This document shows, piece by piece, positions 9,868 to 20,960 of a stretch of DNA of 64,000 nucleotides. Made by a program: the position numbers and the translations under genes. How positions within the stretch are numbered: the first letter of the stretch is position 1; each line of letters begins with the position of its first letter. The stretch comes from Crocinitomicaceae bacterium (GTDB lineage: Bacteria; Bacteroidota; Bacteroidia; Flavobacteriales_G; Salibacteraceae). Location: the NCBI GenBank assembly GCA_002707155.1, contig PAME01000001.1, positions 155,601-219,600 on the forward strand, read 5' to 3'. Under the pieces are notes generated by a model, which had not been told where the DNA came from, made no database searches, and saw nothing but the letters and a program-made list of their open reading frames with translations.

Positions 9868-10752
9868 GTGAAAAACACAAATATAAAGGCACATGCTGCA
9901 CTATTTGCTGCAAACCTAATTTATGGGCTGAATTACTCTGTGGCCAAAGATGTAATGCCCGAATACATTCAACCATTTGGCTTCATTTTACTTCGAGTAT
10001 TAGGTGCTTCTCTACTATTTTGGTTTTTTCATAGTTTACTAAGCAACGAAAAAATTGACAAAAAAGATTGGCCTAGAATTGCGCTTTGTGGTTTATTCGG
10101 AGTTGCTATGAATCAGCTTTTATTCTTTGCTGGGCTAAATATTACAACCCCCATCAATGCTGCAATCATAATGACTTCCAACCCTATTTTAGTACTTATT
10201 GCAGCATCAATTATTCTTCATGAAGTCATCACAAAACAAAAAATCTTAGGGCTTTCCCTAGGCGTAATTGGGGCACTGCTCATTATAATATTCAAGGCTG
10301 ATTTTTCATTTGATTCTACAACATGGCCTGGAGATGTTATGATTCTGATGAATGCGGCATCTTATGGAGTGTATTTAGTAATTGTAAAACCCCTAATGAC
10401 CAAATATCAGCCATTAACCATTATAAAGTGGGTGTTTACTTTTGGGGTGCTCTATGTTATTCCCTTTGGATTTTATGATTTCATGGCCATAGAATGGTCC
10501 TCTTTTACTACTACTATTTGGTTGGAAACAGCCTTTGTAGTTATATGCACTACCTTTTTCGCTTATTTACTTAACATCTTCGCGCTCAAGAAACTGCAGC
10601 CCTCCACTGTTAGTACCTACATTTATACACAGCCTGTTTTAGCCTCATTTTTTGCTATCATAATGGGAAAAGATGAGTTGAGTTTAGTTAAAATCGTTGG
10701 AGCGGTCCTCATTTTTACAGGAGTATACATTGTCAGCAAACGGTTTACCTAA
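9868..10752 (+). CDS. EamA/DMT-family transporter
   Basis: Ten-TM DMT pattern, duplicated EamA domains. Confidence 0.88.
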   Translation: MKNTNIKAHAALFAANLIYGLNYSVAKDVMPEYIQPFGFILLRVLGASLLFWFFHSLLSNEKIDKKDWPRIALCGLFGVAMNQLLFFAGLNITTPINAAIIMTSNPILVLIAASIILHEVITKQKILGLSLGVIGALLIIIFKADFSFDSTTWPGDVMILMNAASYGVYLVIVKPLMTKYQPLTIIKWVFTFGVLYVIPFGFYDFMAIEWSSFTTTIWLETAFVVICTTFFAYLLNIFALKKLQPSTVSTYIYTQPVLASFFAIIMGKDELSLVKIVGAVLIFTGVYIVSKRFT

Positions 10753-10791
10753 GCACTCTGCTTTATTACATTTGTGGAAATTAATGATGGT

Positions 10792-11667
10792 ATGATATTA
10801 TCCATGACCGGATTCGGGAAGGCAACAAATGAGTTTAACGGAACAAAAATCACTGTTGAGGTGAAAACGCTTAACTCGAAAATGAACGATACTAAAATTC
10901 GGGTACCCAGCTCCTACAGGGAAAAAGAACTTGAAATTCGCAATCTCATCACTGAAAAACTAGATAGAGGTAAAATTGACGTTTCACTGAATTTAGAATC
11001 GACTAACAAAACTTCGGCGGTAAAAATTAACAGCGAATTAGTTGCTGAATATAATGCCCAACTACAAGGTGTTAGTGAAGAACTCGGGCTAGTACCCGCT
11101 GATGCATTGAACTTAATAATGAGAATGCCTAACGTCTTGGAATCGGAAAACCACGAATTTGATGCCCAAGAATACAATAGCATAAAACAAACCATTTTAG
11201 AGGGGCTTAACGCCTGCAATAATTTCAGAAAAGATGAAGGATTACAGCTCGAAAATGATCTTAAGAAGCGCATTGCCATTATTAGTGACCGTTTGGAAAA
11301 AGTAATGAAGCTCGCGCCTGCCCGTGTCGACAACAAACGCGAAAAATTACTTGCTCGCTTTGAGGACATGAAAAAAGACGACGATGTTTTTGACAATAAT
11401 CGATTCGAACAAGAGCTCATCTATTACTTAGAGAAACTAGATATAACTGAAGAACATGTGCGCTTAAAGTCTCACTTAGAATATTTTTCCAACACTATGG
11501 ATAGCGATCCTGGACAAGGGAAAAAATTAGGTTTTATTGGCCAAGAAATGGGCCGAGAGATTAATACCATTGGTTCAAAAGCAAACCATGCAGAAATGCA
11601 GCGACATGTGGTTGAAATGAAGGACGAACTCGAAAAAATAAAAGAGCAAGTATTAAACGTATTATAG
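10792..11667 (+). CDS. yicC: YicC family endoribonuclease-like protein
   Basis: N-terminal MILSMTGFGKA and C-terminal FIGQEMGREINTIGSKAN motifs; internal ATG start preferred. Confidence 0.9.
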   Translation: MILSMTGFGKATNEFNGTKITVEVKTLNSKMNDTKIRVPSSYREKELEIRNLITEKLDRGKIDVSLNLESTNKTSAVKINSELVAEYNAQLQGVSEELGLVPADALNLIMRMPNVLESENHEFDAQEYNSIKQTILEGLNACNNFRKDEGLQLENDLKKRIAIISDRLEKVMKLAPARVDNKREKLLARFEDMKKDDDVFDNNRFEQELIYYLEKLDITEEHVRLKSHLEYFSNTMDSDPGQGKKLGFIGQEMGREINTIGSKANHAEMQRHVVEMKDELEKIKEQVLNVL

Positions 11668-11671
11668 CTTC

Positions 11672-12238
11672 ATGACCAATAAAGCCGTCATATTTTCAGC
11701 ACCCTCAGGTGCTGGTAAAACAACTATTGTTCAGCAGCTATTAAAAAAAATGGATGCACTTTCTTTTTCAGTTTCAGCGACCAGCAGAGCTGCAAGAGGG
11801 GACGAGAAAAATGAAGTTGATTACTTGTTTTTGTCTCCGCAGGAGTTCAAACAAAAAATTGAAGATGACGATTTTGTTGAGTTTGAAGAAGTGTATACCG
11901 ATCAATTTTATGGTACGTTAAAATCAGAAGTAAATCGCGTTTGGAGTCAAGGCAAGACGGTTATTTTTGATGTTGATGTAGTTGGAGGGGTGCATCTAAA
12001 ATCTTTTTTTGGCGAAAATGCTTTAGCCATTTTTGTAATGCCTCCAAGTATTGAGGAACTCGAAAAGCGTCTGAGAGGAAGGCAAACCGAAAGTGAGGAG
12101 AAAATAAAAATGCGTTTGGGAAAGGCAAAAAATGAACTTGAGTTTGCTTCTAAGTTTGACGCAATTCTTGAAAACAAAATCTTAGATCAAGCTGTCTTAA
12201 CTGCTGAAACTATGATTACCGAATTTATCTCTAAATGA
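11672..12238 (+). CDS. gmk: Guanylate kinase
   Basis: P-loop FSAPSGAGKTTIV, SATSRAARGDE; overlaps nadD start (ATGA). Confidence 0.94.
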   Translation: MTNKAVIFSAPSGAGKTTIVQQLLKKMDALSFSVSATSRAARGDEKNEVDYLFLSPQEFKQKIEDDDFVEFEEVYTDQFYGTLKSEVNRVWSQGKTVIFDVDVVGGVHLKSFFGENALAIFVMPPSIEELEKRLRGRQTESEEKIKMRLGKAKNELEFASKFDAILENKILDQAVLTAETMITEFISK

Positions 12239-12840
12239 AAATAGGTCTATATTTCGGAACCTTCAATCCCATTCATGTTGGGCATTTGATTATTGCAAAT
12301 CATATGGTGAGTTACACCGATTTGGATCAAGTTTGGCTAGTCGTTTCTCCTCAAAATCCCCTGAAAAAAAAAGAAAGTTTATTGGCCGACTACCATCGCT
12401 TAGCATTGGTTAACAATGCCATTTTTGACAATTTATCTTTACGTTCCTGTGATATTGAATTTAAGCTGGAGAAGCCTTCATATACTGGAATTACTCTTGC
12501 CTATTTAAAAGACAAATACCCGCAACATGAATTTGCACTTATTATGGGTGAAGACAATTTGAGAACATTTCATAAATGGCAAAACTACCAGTCTATTATT
12601 GATGAGCATGAGCTGTTTGTTTACCCAAGAATTTTGACCGAACAAGAAATACACGACTCTAATAAATCCATCACTAAACCAGAGATTGAAAATCATCCAA
12701 ACGTAAAATTAACTGATGCTCCAATTATGAAAGTTTCGGCTAGCTTTATTCGTAAAGCTATAAAAGAGGGGAAAGATGTTCGCTACTTACTTACCGAACC
12801 CGTTTTTAAGTACATAGACGAGATGAACTTTTACAAATAA
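12235..12840 (+). CDS. nadD: Nicotinate-nucleotide adenylyltransferase
   Basis: YFGTFNPIHVGHL and C-terminal ISASFIRK-like (VSASFIRKAI) motifs. Confidence 0.94.
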   Translation: MKIGLYFGTFNPIHVGHLIIANHMVSYTDLDQVWLVVSPQNPLKKKESLLADYHRLALVNNAIFDNLSLRSCDIEFKLEKPSYTGITLAYLKDKYPQHEFALIMGEDNLRTFHKWQNYQSIIDEHELFVYPRILTEQEIHDSNKSITKPEIENHPNVKLTDAPIMKVSASFIRKAIKEGKDVRYLLTEPVFKYIDEMNFYK

Positions 12841-12931
12841 GGTTATTCCCTTAGCAGTTTACGGTAGTTTTCGCTTTCCTAACTTTCACTAAACGAATAG
12901 CTTTGACTAAATAATTTAAAAACCTTTAGTC

Positions 12932-13740
12932 ATGATCAAAAAATCTTTCAAAACCCTATCGTTTGCATTATTAGCATTGCTCGTCACATTTACTTCTTGT
13001 AAAAAAGATGAACCTGAAGAAGCTGTAACTACAGTCCAGCCGTAACTCCAGAACCCACCCCAACTCCTCCCACAGCCGGATCTCCGACACCTGCGCAATT
13101 TGGAAATGCAACCAGTAATTCCGATGGTGCATTAATAGCAATAAAAACAGCCAGTACAACATCTGCCGCCGGCCAATCATTTGAAACAGTTATAGGAACT
13201 GGTGTAGCCTATTTTACAAATACCGCTGGCAACTTTTCAACTTTCGTTGACGCAGGTGCAGTAAGCTTAGAAGGAACTGCCTTAGAAATTCAAGAAAACA
13301 AATCATATGTTCATGTTCCAGGAGCAACTATTCCGACGGGAATTAGTTTTTCGGGTGGTGCTGATTGGACTGTTGCTGGAGCAGGATCTATAAGTGCATT
13401 TAACGCAACGTTCAGCCGTTTTCCTGCAACTCCTGATATTACTTCAACAGCAGCAATTAAAAAGAACAGTGTTTACACCGTAACATATGATGCAGCTAGT
13501 TCTAACACGGTATTCGTTTCAATTTATTCTGGATTGGTTTCAATTACCAAAGGTATAAAAGCAAAAAGCGGATCAAATTCCGTTGAATTTACTGCCGCAG
13601 AAACTAAAGATATGACAGTTGGAGACGGAGCCGCTTTGGTTCAGGTTGCTCTAGCAAATTTCAAAACAGATTCTTTAGGATCTAAAAACTATGTCCTGAT
13701 CAACGAGACGGTTGTCACTGAGTTGATGAAAGTCGAATAA
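12932..13740 (+). pseudogene. Lipoprotein with frameshift near codon 36
   Basis: MIKKSFKTLSFALLALLVTFTSCKKDEPEEAVTTVQP then TAA at 13043-13045; the -1 frame continues VTPEPTPTPPTAGSPTPAQFGNATSN... to the stop at 13740. Confidence 0.75.
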
Positions 13741-13766
13741 AATGGTAGAAATATCATTGGATAATG

Positions 13767-13798
13767 AACCGCTTCTGCATTGTAGAGGCGGTTTTTTT
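13767..13798 (+). terminator. Rho-independent terminator
   Basis: accgcttct-gcattgt-agaggcggt followed by T7. Confidence 0.85.
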
Positions 13799-13811
13799 GT
13801 TTGAAGGAGGT

Positions 13812-13920
13812 TTCTCGATACAAAGCTTCTATTGTCGCTTCACTCGAACTGATATACTTAAAAAAAGAAGTGTCAGTTCGAGTGTTTAAATGAGCATATG
13901 CTCATTTAAATATATCGAGA
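13812..13920. repeat. Nested inverted repeat with 26-bp perfect palindrome
   Basis: Outer arms tctcgata/tatcgaga (13812-13819, 13913-13920); inner arms cactcgaactga/tcagttcgagtg (13841-13852, 13873-13884); palindrome tttaaatgagcatatgctcatttaaa (13885-13910). Confidence 0.85.
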
Positions 13921-13940
13921 ACAGAACGTACTTTAGCATT

Positions 13941-15377
13941 GTGAATCTCATTCAAAAAATAGCTTTCGCAGTAGGTCCCATCGCTTGGCTTTTAATGATG
14001 GTTTTTGGCAACAACTCCAGTAATCCAGAGCTTTACAAAATGCTCGGTATTGCCTTTTGGATGATGCTGTGGTGGATAACAGAAGTGGTTCCAATTTACG
14101 TTACCGCGCTGCTACCTATGGTATTATTTCCTTCCTTAGGCTTATTTTCAACAAAAGAAACTTTTGCACCATACGCCAATCCAATTATCTTCTTATTTAT
14201 GGGCGGCTTCATTATCGCATTGGCCATGGAAAAGCGAAAACTGCATCTCCGAATTGCACTCAACCTTATTAAAATAACTGGAACTAAACCTACCGGAATA
14301 ATACTCGGCTTCAGTCTAGCAACCGCTTTTTTAAGCATGTGGATATCCAACACCGCAACAACCGTCATGATGCTCCCTATCGCCATTTCAGTTTTGAACC
14401 TATTGTCGCAAAAAGACCAATCAAAAGAATACAAGAAATTCGGGTTAGCGCTTATGTTAAGCATCGCTTATTCTGCAAATATTGGCGGTACAATGACCTT
14501 AATCGGAACCCCACCAAACGTGGTTTTTACTGGTTTTATGTTGGATCGATACAACATAGAGGTAGGTTTTGGCGAATGGATGCTAATTGGAGTTCCATTC
14601 GGTATATTAATGCTGGGAGTCACTTATCTATTGCTCACCAAAGGTTTAATAAAAATTCGACTACCCAAGATTGAAGGAGCTAAACAGCTTATTGCAAACG
14701 AACTTTCCATACTGGGTGAGATGCAAAAAGCAGAAAAAATGGTACTTATAGTATTTGTTTTTACAGCAATACTATGGATGTTTAAAAGCCCTATAAACAC
14801 TATTCTTTTTAACGAGCCTATTCTAAGTAACACTTCCATAGCTATGCTCGGAGGTTTGCTTATGTTTTGCCTACCTGTTAATGTTTCTACTGGTGAGTTT
14901 TTGTTGAATTGGAAAGCAATGAAAGATTTGCCTTGGGGCATTTTACTGCTGTTTGGCGGTGGTTTAAGTTTGGCCGGAGGATTGGAGTCGGTAGGAGCAA
15001 TTGACCTCGTAGGTAGCTTTATAGCGGAAAACTTAGATACAAGTATTTGGGTATTGGTAATCGGACTTGCTACCTTGAGTTTGTTTGCCACAGAAATCAT
15101 GAGTAACGTGGCTTTAGTAACTGTGCTTTTACCTGTTGTTATGGGCATAAGTGACCAACTGGGCATTTCTCCTTATGAATTTGCCATACCCGTTACGCTC
15201 GCCGCCAGTTGCGCTTTTATGATGCCAATTTCTACTCCACCTAATGCCGTAGTTTACAGCAGTGGTAAAATCAAAGTAAAGCAAATGATGCGGGTTGGTT
15301 TTGTAATAAATATCGCCACTATACTTATTTTGAGCAGTCTTGTTTATTTACTAATCATCCAAATTTTCGCTCGATAA
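13941..15377 (+). CDS. SLC13/DASS-family anion:sodium symporter
   Basis: WWITEVVPIYVTALLPMVLFP, SNTATTVMMLP, IGGTMTLIGTPPNVV; GTG start preferred because the upstream ATG lies in the palindrome. Confidence 0.9.
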   Translation: MNLIQKIAFAVGPIAWLLMMVFGNNSSNPELYKMLGIAFWMMLWWITEVVPIYVTALLPMVLFPSLGLFSTKETFAPYANPIIFLFMGGFIIALAMEKRKLHLRIALNLIKITGTKPTGIILGFSLATAFLSMWISNTATTVMMLPIAISVLNLLSQKDQSKEYKKFGLALMLSIAYSANIGGTMTLIGTPPNVVFTGFMLDRYNIEVGFGEWMLIGVPFGILMLGVTYLLLTKGLIKIRLPKIEGAKQLIANELSILGEMQKAEKMVLIVFVFTAILWMFKSPINTILFNEPILSNTSIAMLGGLLMFCLPVNVSTGEFLLNWKAMKDLPWGILLLFGGGLSLAGGLESVGAIDLVGSFIAENLDTSIWVLVIGLATLSLFATEIMSNVALVTVLLPVVMGISDQLGISPYEFAIPVTLAASCAFMMPISTPPNAVVYSSGKIKVKQMMRVGFVINIATILILSSLVYLLIIQIFAR

Positions 15378-15385
15378 ACGCACAC

Positions 15386-16324
15386 GTGAAAAATACCATC
15401 TCATACTTCAAACAATTTCATAGCGATTATCTACCCATGCAGGGGTTTGTCTTAATTGGCGTTTTTTTAACTGTCGTAATTGCAACCAACTATCAACTCA
15501 ATCTTGAGGATAATTACATAGATAAAATTAAACCCGCTGCTTTGCGTGTTCCTGCCTTTTTCAGCTTAAACGCACTCGCGTATTTCGGAGTCCTCTTGAT
15601 GCTTAAAATGTACAGAAAATCAGCGCTGAAAGTCAATATTAGGGCTGTCTCCTACTCTGCATTCGGCCTTCTAATTCTGTCGGTAGACCGGTCTGTTTTC
15701 CCCTACTTAGTTAAACCTATTTTAGGGGATTTGCACCAACAAGAATTTATTTTTTGGTATAAAATCCTTTTTAATTCCTACGGCTGGATTACCATTTTTG
15801 GTGCTTTGTGCTTAACCAAACTGCTTTTAGATAAAAAGCAAGCTAACGGATTTTACGGGTTGCATTTTCAACTCACCAACTTTCGGTTTTATGCACTCCT
15901 GGTTGCTTTAATAATTCCAATTACCGCATTAACAGCCTTAAATTCCGAATTTAATAGTTTTTACCCCGTTTACAAACGCTGCGGCGGTTATGCATTTGCA
16001 GCTTTTCACCAAATTCCAGAATGGGTTTCTGTAATTACCTACGAGTTTTTCTACCTCACCGATTTCCTAAATACAGAATTACTTTTTAGAGGGTTTTTGG
16101 TAATTGGGGTTTCAAAATATTTGGGCAAAGACTCAATTCTTCCAATGGTAGCTGCTTACGCAGTTCTCCATTTTGGAAAACCACTAGGCGAAACCATAAG
16201 TTCTGTGTTTGGTGGATACCTATTGGGTGTACTCGCCTACTACTCCAAAAATATTTGGGGCGGCGTAATCCTCCATATTACCCTAGCGGGCAGTATGGAG
16301 TTCTTTGCCTTTTTATTGAATTAG
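15386..16324 (+). CDS. CPBP-family intramembrane metalloprotease-like protein
   Basis: NTELLFRGFLVIG, AYAVLHFGKPLGE, and terminal ILHITLAG motifs resembling ABI/CPBP motifs 1-3. Confidence 0.7.
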   Translation: MKNTISYFKQFHSDYLPMQGFVLIGVFLTVVIATNYQLNLEDNYIDKIKPAALRVPAFFSLNALAYFGVLLMLKMYRKSALKVNIRAVSYSAFGLLILSVDRSVFPYLVKPILGDLHQQEFIFWYKILFNSYGWITIFGALCLTKLLLDKKQANGFYGLHFQLTNFRFYALLVALIIPITALTALNSEFNSFYPVYKRCGGYAFAAFHQIPEWVSVITYEFFYLTDFLNTELLFRGFLVIGVSKYLGKDSILPMVAAYAVLHFGKPLGETISSVFGGYLLGVLAYYSKNIWGGVILHITLAGSMEFFAFLLN

Positions 16325-16569
16325 TTTTTTACAATACGCACTACATCTGTTCCATTTGAAGTAATAACTTCAAGCAAATAGACACCTGAATTCAACGATT
16401 GGACATCAATGACTTTTTCGGTTGAAGCTGATCTTAATGGCAATAATCTATCTTTTGTGCTGTGCAATTGAATATAAGATGCTAATTCGTTTCTATATTT
16501 CCAAGCTGTCAATTGCAAAACACACCATTTTGCAAACTTCAAGATTAACTTACTAGGACATCTTCCCAT
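16321..16569 (-). pseudogene. Orphan T9SS C-terminal sorting domain remnant
   Basis: C-terminus KVIDVQSLNSGVYLLEVITSNGTDVVRIVKN matches Por-secretion-tail pattern, with no cargo domain and no signal peptide. Confidence 0.6.
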
Positions 16570-16798
16570 TTAAAAAAAGAGCTTCTTAAATCCGCAATTA
16601 GATTTATCATCCAGCAAACTGAGGGCCCTAATTGTTTCTAGTTATTATTTCCTTTCTATCACAAAATGGCACTAATTTTTGAATGCATAAACTCGGTTTT
16701 ACCATAATTGGGACCTTAGTGTAAAGTGTCTGAAAATAAAACCCTCACCAATTTTCATTAGCAAGGGTTTTAATAAAATGGATTTTAGCCGTATTGAG

Positions 16799-16824
16799 AT
16801 GCTGAAATAAATTCAGCATGACGA
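16799..16824. repeat. Palindromic intergenic repeat (family A)
   Basis: atgctgaaataaattcagcatgac; reverse complement gtcatgctgaatttatttcagcat shared with other copies in the window. Confidence 0.7.
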
Positions 16825-16887
16825 CTGCTATATTATTTGTGACGGTTTATCTGCTGCACATTTGGCTTCCCCGAATGAGTTCTGGCA

Positions 16888-19290
16888 TCAGCCAGAACAC
16901 ATTTCACAGTCGTCGCCCTCTTCAACTTTTTCGCGTTGTGCTCTTAACCAAGCTGCATATTCCTCAGCGTTGTCTTTTGGTGGAGCATCTGTTGGAACTG
17001 TTGCTTCTTCAGGTTTTGGCTGAGATAAAGTTGTTTTATCTACCGTAAACTGAATTGCGTCTCTTGCTGCCTTCGTTCTCAAGTAGTACATACCTGTTTT
17101 TAATCCTTTTTCCAATCCGAAGAAGTGCATAGAGGTCAACTTGGCAAAGTTGGCGTTCTCCATAAATATGTTCAACGATTGAGACTGATCGATATAAGCA
17201 CCCCTGTCAGCTGACATTTCGATAATTTCTTTCTGAGAAATTTCCCAAGCTGTACGATACAGTTCTTTTAAATTCTCTGGAATTTCATCGATATTCTGAA
17301 CAGACCCATTAGCTCCAATCAACTTGTTTTTTAAGTTATCATTCCAAATTCCTAAATCGTTTAAGTCACGCAACAAGTGTTTGTTCACTACTACAAATTC
17401 TCCAGAAAGTGTTCTTCTGGTAAACATGTTAGAGGTGTATGGCTCAAACGCTTCATTGTTTCCTAAGATTTGAGCGGTAGAAGCTGTAGGCATTGGTGCC
17501 AATAACAAAGAGTTTCTTACTCCGTGCTTTTTCACTTCTTCTTTCAATACGTCCCATTCCCAACGATCTGATGGAGTTACATTCCACATGTCAAATTGGA
17601 AAATTCCTTTAGAAACTGGAGAACCTTTAATCGTTTCATAAGGACCTTCTTTCACCGCTAAATCTTTTGAAGCTGTCATAGCTGCATAGTAAATGGTTTC
17701 GAAGATCTCCTTATTCAATTGTTTTGCTCTTGGAGAGGTAAATGGCAAACGCATTAAGATAAACGTATCAGCCAATCCTTGCACACCAATTCCAATTGGA
17801 CGGTGACGCATATTACTTCTTCGAGCTTCTTCTACTGGGTAAAAGTTTGCATCGATAATTCGATTCAAGTTTATTGTAGCTTGGTAAGTAACTTCAAATA
17901 ACTTTTCGTGATCAAATTCTCCGTTTTTCACGTACTTAGGCAATGCCATTGAAGCCAAGTTACAAACTGCTACTTCATCTGGAGCAGTGTACTCTATGAT
18001 CTCAGTGCATAAGTTCGAAGACTTTATTGTACCTAAATTTTGTTGGTTTGACTTACTGTTTGCTGCATCCTTGTACAACATGTAAGGCGTTCCTGTTTCG
18101 ATTTGAGATTCAAGAATTTTAAACCACAGGTCTTGCGCCTTAATTGTTTTTCTTCCTTTTCCTTCAGACTCATACTTGGTGTATAGCTTTTCGAATTCTT
18201 CGCTATGCACATCTGAAAGTCCTGGGCATTCGTGAGGACACATTAGCGTCCACTCGCCGTTTTCTTTAACACGCTTCATGAACAAATCTGGCGTCCACAT
18301 TGCGTAAAATAAATCTCTTGCGCGCTGTTCTTCTTTTCCGTGATTTTTCTTCAAATCCAAGAAATCGAAAATATCCGCGTGCCATGATTCCATGTATACC
18401 GCAAACGAACCTTTACGCTTTCCTCCACCTTGATCTACATAACGCGCTGTATCGTTAAATACTCTGAGCATTGGCACAATACCATTAGATTCACCATTGG
18501 TGCCTTTAATATAGGACCCTGTGGCTCTAATATCATGAATAGCAAGTCCGATTCCACCAGCAGATTGTGAAATTTGAGCACAATTTTTAAGTGTATCGTA
18601 AATTCCTGAAATACTGTCTTCTTTTGTAGTCAATAGGAAACAAGAAGACATTTGTGGTTTAGGTGTTCCAGCATTGAATAACGTGGGAGTTGCATGGGTA
18701 AACCATCGTTCACTCATCAAATCGTAAGTTTTAAGGGCGCTGTCGATATCCTCTTTGTGAATTCCTAAAGAAACACGCATCAACATTTGTTGTGGACGCT
18801 CAGCAACTTCACCCTTTAACTTCATGAGGTAAGATCGCTCTAGCGTTTTTACACCAAAAAAGTCGTAGCCAAAATCTCTATCGTAAATGATGTGAGAATC
18901 AATTCTATCTGCATTGTCCATTACGATTTTATACACGTCATCCGCCAACAACGGAGCTTTTTCACCCGTTTTAGGATCGATGTAATCGTGCAAATCCGTC
19001 ATCGTTTCTGAAAATGACTTTTTGGTTTGTTTGTGCAGGTTAGACACTACAACACGAGATGCTAACAAGGCGTAATCTGGATGCGAAACGGTCATTGAAG
19101 CCGCTTGCTCTGCAGCGAGGTTGTCTAACTCCGAAGTAGTAACTCCGTCATACAATCCTTCGATAACTTTCATCGAAATTTTAACGGGATCTACGTGTTC
19201 AGATAGACCATAGCAAAGCTTTTTAATTCTTGCGGTAATCTTATCGAACATTACAATTTCTTTCCTACCGTCTCTTTTTAATACTTCCAT
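16888..19290 (-). CDS. nrdA: Ribonucleoside-diphosphate reductase, alpha subunit (class I)
   Basis: N-terminal ATP-cone, [31 protein letters not shown]-terminal CEMC. Confidence 0.96.
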   Translation of the reverse strand: MEVLKRDGRKEIVMFDKITARIKKLCYGLSEHVDPVKISMKVIEGLYDGVTTSELDNLAAEQAASMTVSHPDYALLASRVVVSNLHKQTKKSFSETMTDLHDYIDPKTGEKAPLLADDVYKIVMDNADRIDSHIIYDRDFGYDFFGVKTLERSYLMKLKGEVAERPQQMLMRVSLGIHKEDIDSALKTYDLMSERWFTHATPTLFNAGTPKPQMSSCFLLTTKEDSISGIYDTLKNCAQISQSAGGIGLAIHDIRATGSYIKGTNGESNGIVPMLRVFNDTARYVDQGGGKRKGSFAVYMESWHADIFDFLDLKKNHGKEEQRARDLFYAMWTPDLFMKRVKENGEWTLMCPHECPGLSDVHSEEFEKLYTKYESEGKGRKTIKAQDLWFKILESQIETGTPYMLYKDAANSKSNQQNLGTIKSSNLCTEIIEYTAPDEVAVCNLASMALPKYVKNGEFDHEKLFEVTYQATINLNRIIDANFYPVEEARRSNMRHRPIGIGVQGLADTFILMRLPFTSPRAKQLNKEIFETIYYAAMTASKDLAVKEGPYETIKGSPVSKGIFQFDMWNVTPSDRWEWDVLKEEVKKHGVRNSLLLAPMPTASTAQILGNNEAFEPYTSNMFTRRTLSGEFVVVNKHLLRDLNDLGIWNDNLKNKLIGANGSVQNIDEIPENLKELYRTAWEISQKEIIEMSADRGAYIDQSQSLNIFMENANFAKLTSMHFFGLEKGLKTGMYYLRTKAARDAIQFTVDKTTLSQPKPEEATVPTDAPPKDNAEEYAAWLRAQREKVEEGDDCEMCSG

Positions 19291-19313
19291 GTGTATATAG
19301 GGCTAAAAAATTA

Positions 19314-20378
19314 TTAAAAGTCTGCGTCCATATTGAATGCATGTGCGTCTTTATCGTTATTCGCTACTCCAGCTTTTTGGTATTCAGCAACTCTCTTTTC
19401 AAAGAAGTTAGTTTTACCCTGAAGTGAAATCATTTCCATAAAATCAAATGGATTTGAAGAGTCGTATATTTTATCGCAACCCAACTCCATTAGCAAACGA
19501 TCAGCAACAAACTCAATGTACTGTTGCATCAATTTTGCATTCATTCCAATTAAAGAAACTGGTAATGAATCGGTCACAAATTCTTTTTCTATTTCTACTG
19601 CGTCAGAAATGATTTTAGTAACTCTTGATTTTGGAAGTTTGTTTACCAAGTGATTATTATACAATAAACAGGCGAAATCACAATGCAATCCTTCGTCTCT
19701 AGAAATTAATTCGTTAGAGAAAGAAAGTCCTGGCATTAAACCTCTTTTCTTTAACCAGAATATTGAACAGAAAGACCCTGAAAAGAAAATCCCTTCAACT
19801 GCTGCAAAAGCAACCAATCGTTCGGCATAGCTTCCGTTATCAATCCAGTCTAATGCCCAGTCTGCTTTTTTCTTAACGCAGTCCATTGTTTCAATAGCAT
19901 TGAACAGTTTGTCCTTTTCGTTAGCATCTTTGATTAGCGTGTCGATTAATAACGAGTAGGTCTCCGAGTGAACGTTTTCCATAGCAATCTGGAATCCGTA
20001 GAAAAATTTAGCTTCTGTATACTGCACTTCAGAAACAAAATTCTCTGCTAAGTTTTCATTTACAATTCCATCAGATGCCGCGAAAAATGCTAAAACATTC
20101 TTGATAAAAAACTGTTCATTTTCATTGAGTTTATTTTCCCAATCGGACATGTCTTGTGCTAAGTCAATTTCTTCAGCAGTCCAAAAACTAGCCTCTGACT
20201 TCTTGTACATTTCCCAAATATCGTTGTGCTGGATTGGAAACAAAACAAATCTGCCTCCGTTTTCCTTTAAGATTGGTTCTTCCTTATCGAGTTCTTGAAC
20301 GGTTTTAACTTCGTTTACTTCGCTTGGTAAAACGCCTGTTAATGTTGAGTCAATCTCTGTTCCTTTTTTGTCTTCCAT
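19314..20378 (-). CDS. nrdB: Ribonucleoside-diphosphate reductase, beta subunit
   Basis: Di-iron ligand patterns [28 protein letters not shown]. Confidence 0.96.
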   Translation of the reverse strand: MEDKKGTEIDSTLTGVLPSEVNEVKTVQELDKEEPILKENGGRFVLFPIQHNDIWEMYKKSEASFWTAEEIDLAQDMSDWENKLNENEQFFIKNVLAFFAASDGIVNENLAENFVSEVQYTEAKFFYGFQIAMENVHSETYSLLIDTLIKDANEKDKLFNAIETMDCVKKKADWALDWIDNGSYAERLVAFAAVEGIFFSGSFCSIFWLKKRGLMPGLSFSNELISRDEGLHCDFACLLYNNHLVNKLPKSRVTKIISDAVEIEKEFVTDSLPVSLIGMNAKLMQQYIEFVADRLLMELGCDKIYDSSNPFDFMEMISLQGKTNFFEKRVAEYQKAGVANNDKDAHAFNMDADF

Positions 20379-20692
20379 TATTTTTACTCCTAATTTTTAC
20401 TGCCTAACAGTTACTTCGACCTAAGCCGAAAAAAGTTAAACATTCTTTATTCATATGTATTGCTATTTGTGAGGATTCACGAGAGTGAAACACTATTCAC
20501 ATCCTGACTCTCCAAATTTGTCGAATAAACCGAGGCACAAAAAGCTTAAACAATTCACAATTGACGCTAGTTTTCAACATTCGCAATTAACAACTGTATG
20601 TTGATATAAGAGGTTAAAAAAGTCGAATGCCGCTCTGTAGCCCGATTTATTTTCGGCGACTCGCATTTAGCATCTTTTTTTCGGGTTTTTCT

Positions 20693-20784
20693 TGCGTAGT
20701 CTTGGGGTTTGATTATTTTGACAGCCTAAGGCTGTTAATTACTTGTCAATAACTCACCCAAACCCAATTGCATCAAGACGCGTA
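20693..20784. other. Structured intergenic element (candidate ncRNA or leader)
   Basis: Nested complementary arms: gtcttg/caagac with bulged tgcgt/gcgta extension, gggtttg/caaaccc, and 9-bp hairpin ttgacagcc-taa-ggctgttaa. Confidence 0.45.
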
Positions 20785-20960
20785 CAATGTTAACCAAAAG
20801 TGACGCTTAAGAATCCTACACATTACTAGAATGTTAATCTGCTGAATTACAGCAGGATGCGTAAAACGGGTAGTTGAATATATTTTTTGAATGAATTGTA
20901 GATTTTGTTTTAAGGATAAATAGTATAAAAACTAAAAGCTGTTCATCTACAATTCAAAGG

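Noticed and set aside
10914-11420. 168-aa minus-strand ORF
   Set aside because: Antisense to the clear yicC gene; Ser-rich, no recognisable domain.
13043-13050. Programmed -1 frameshift in the lipoprotein
   Set aside because: No X XXY YYZ slippery heptamer at the frame switch; an indel is more likely.
14624-15166. 180-aa minus-strand ORF
   Set aside because: Antisense shadow of the SLC13 transporter gene.
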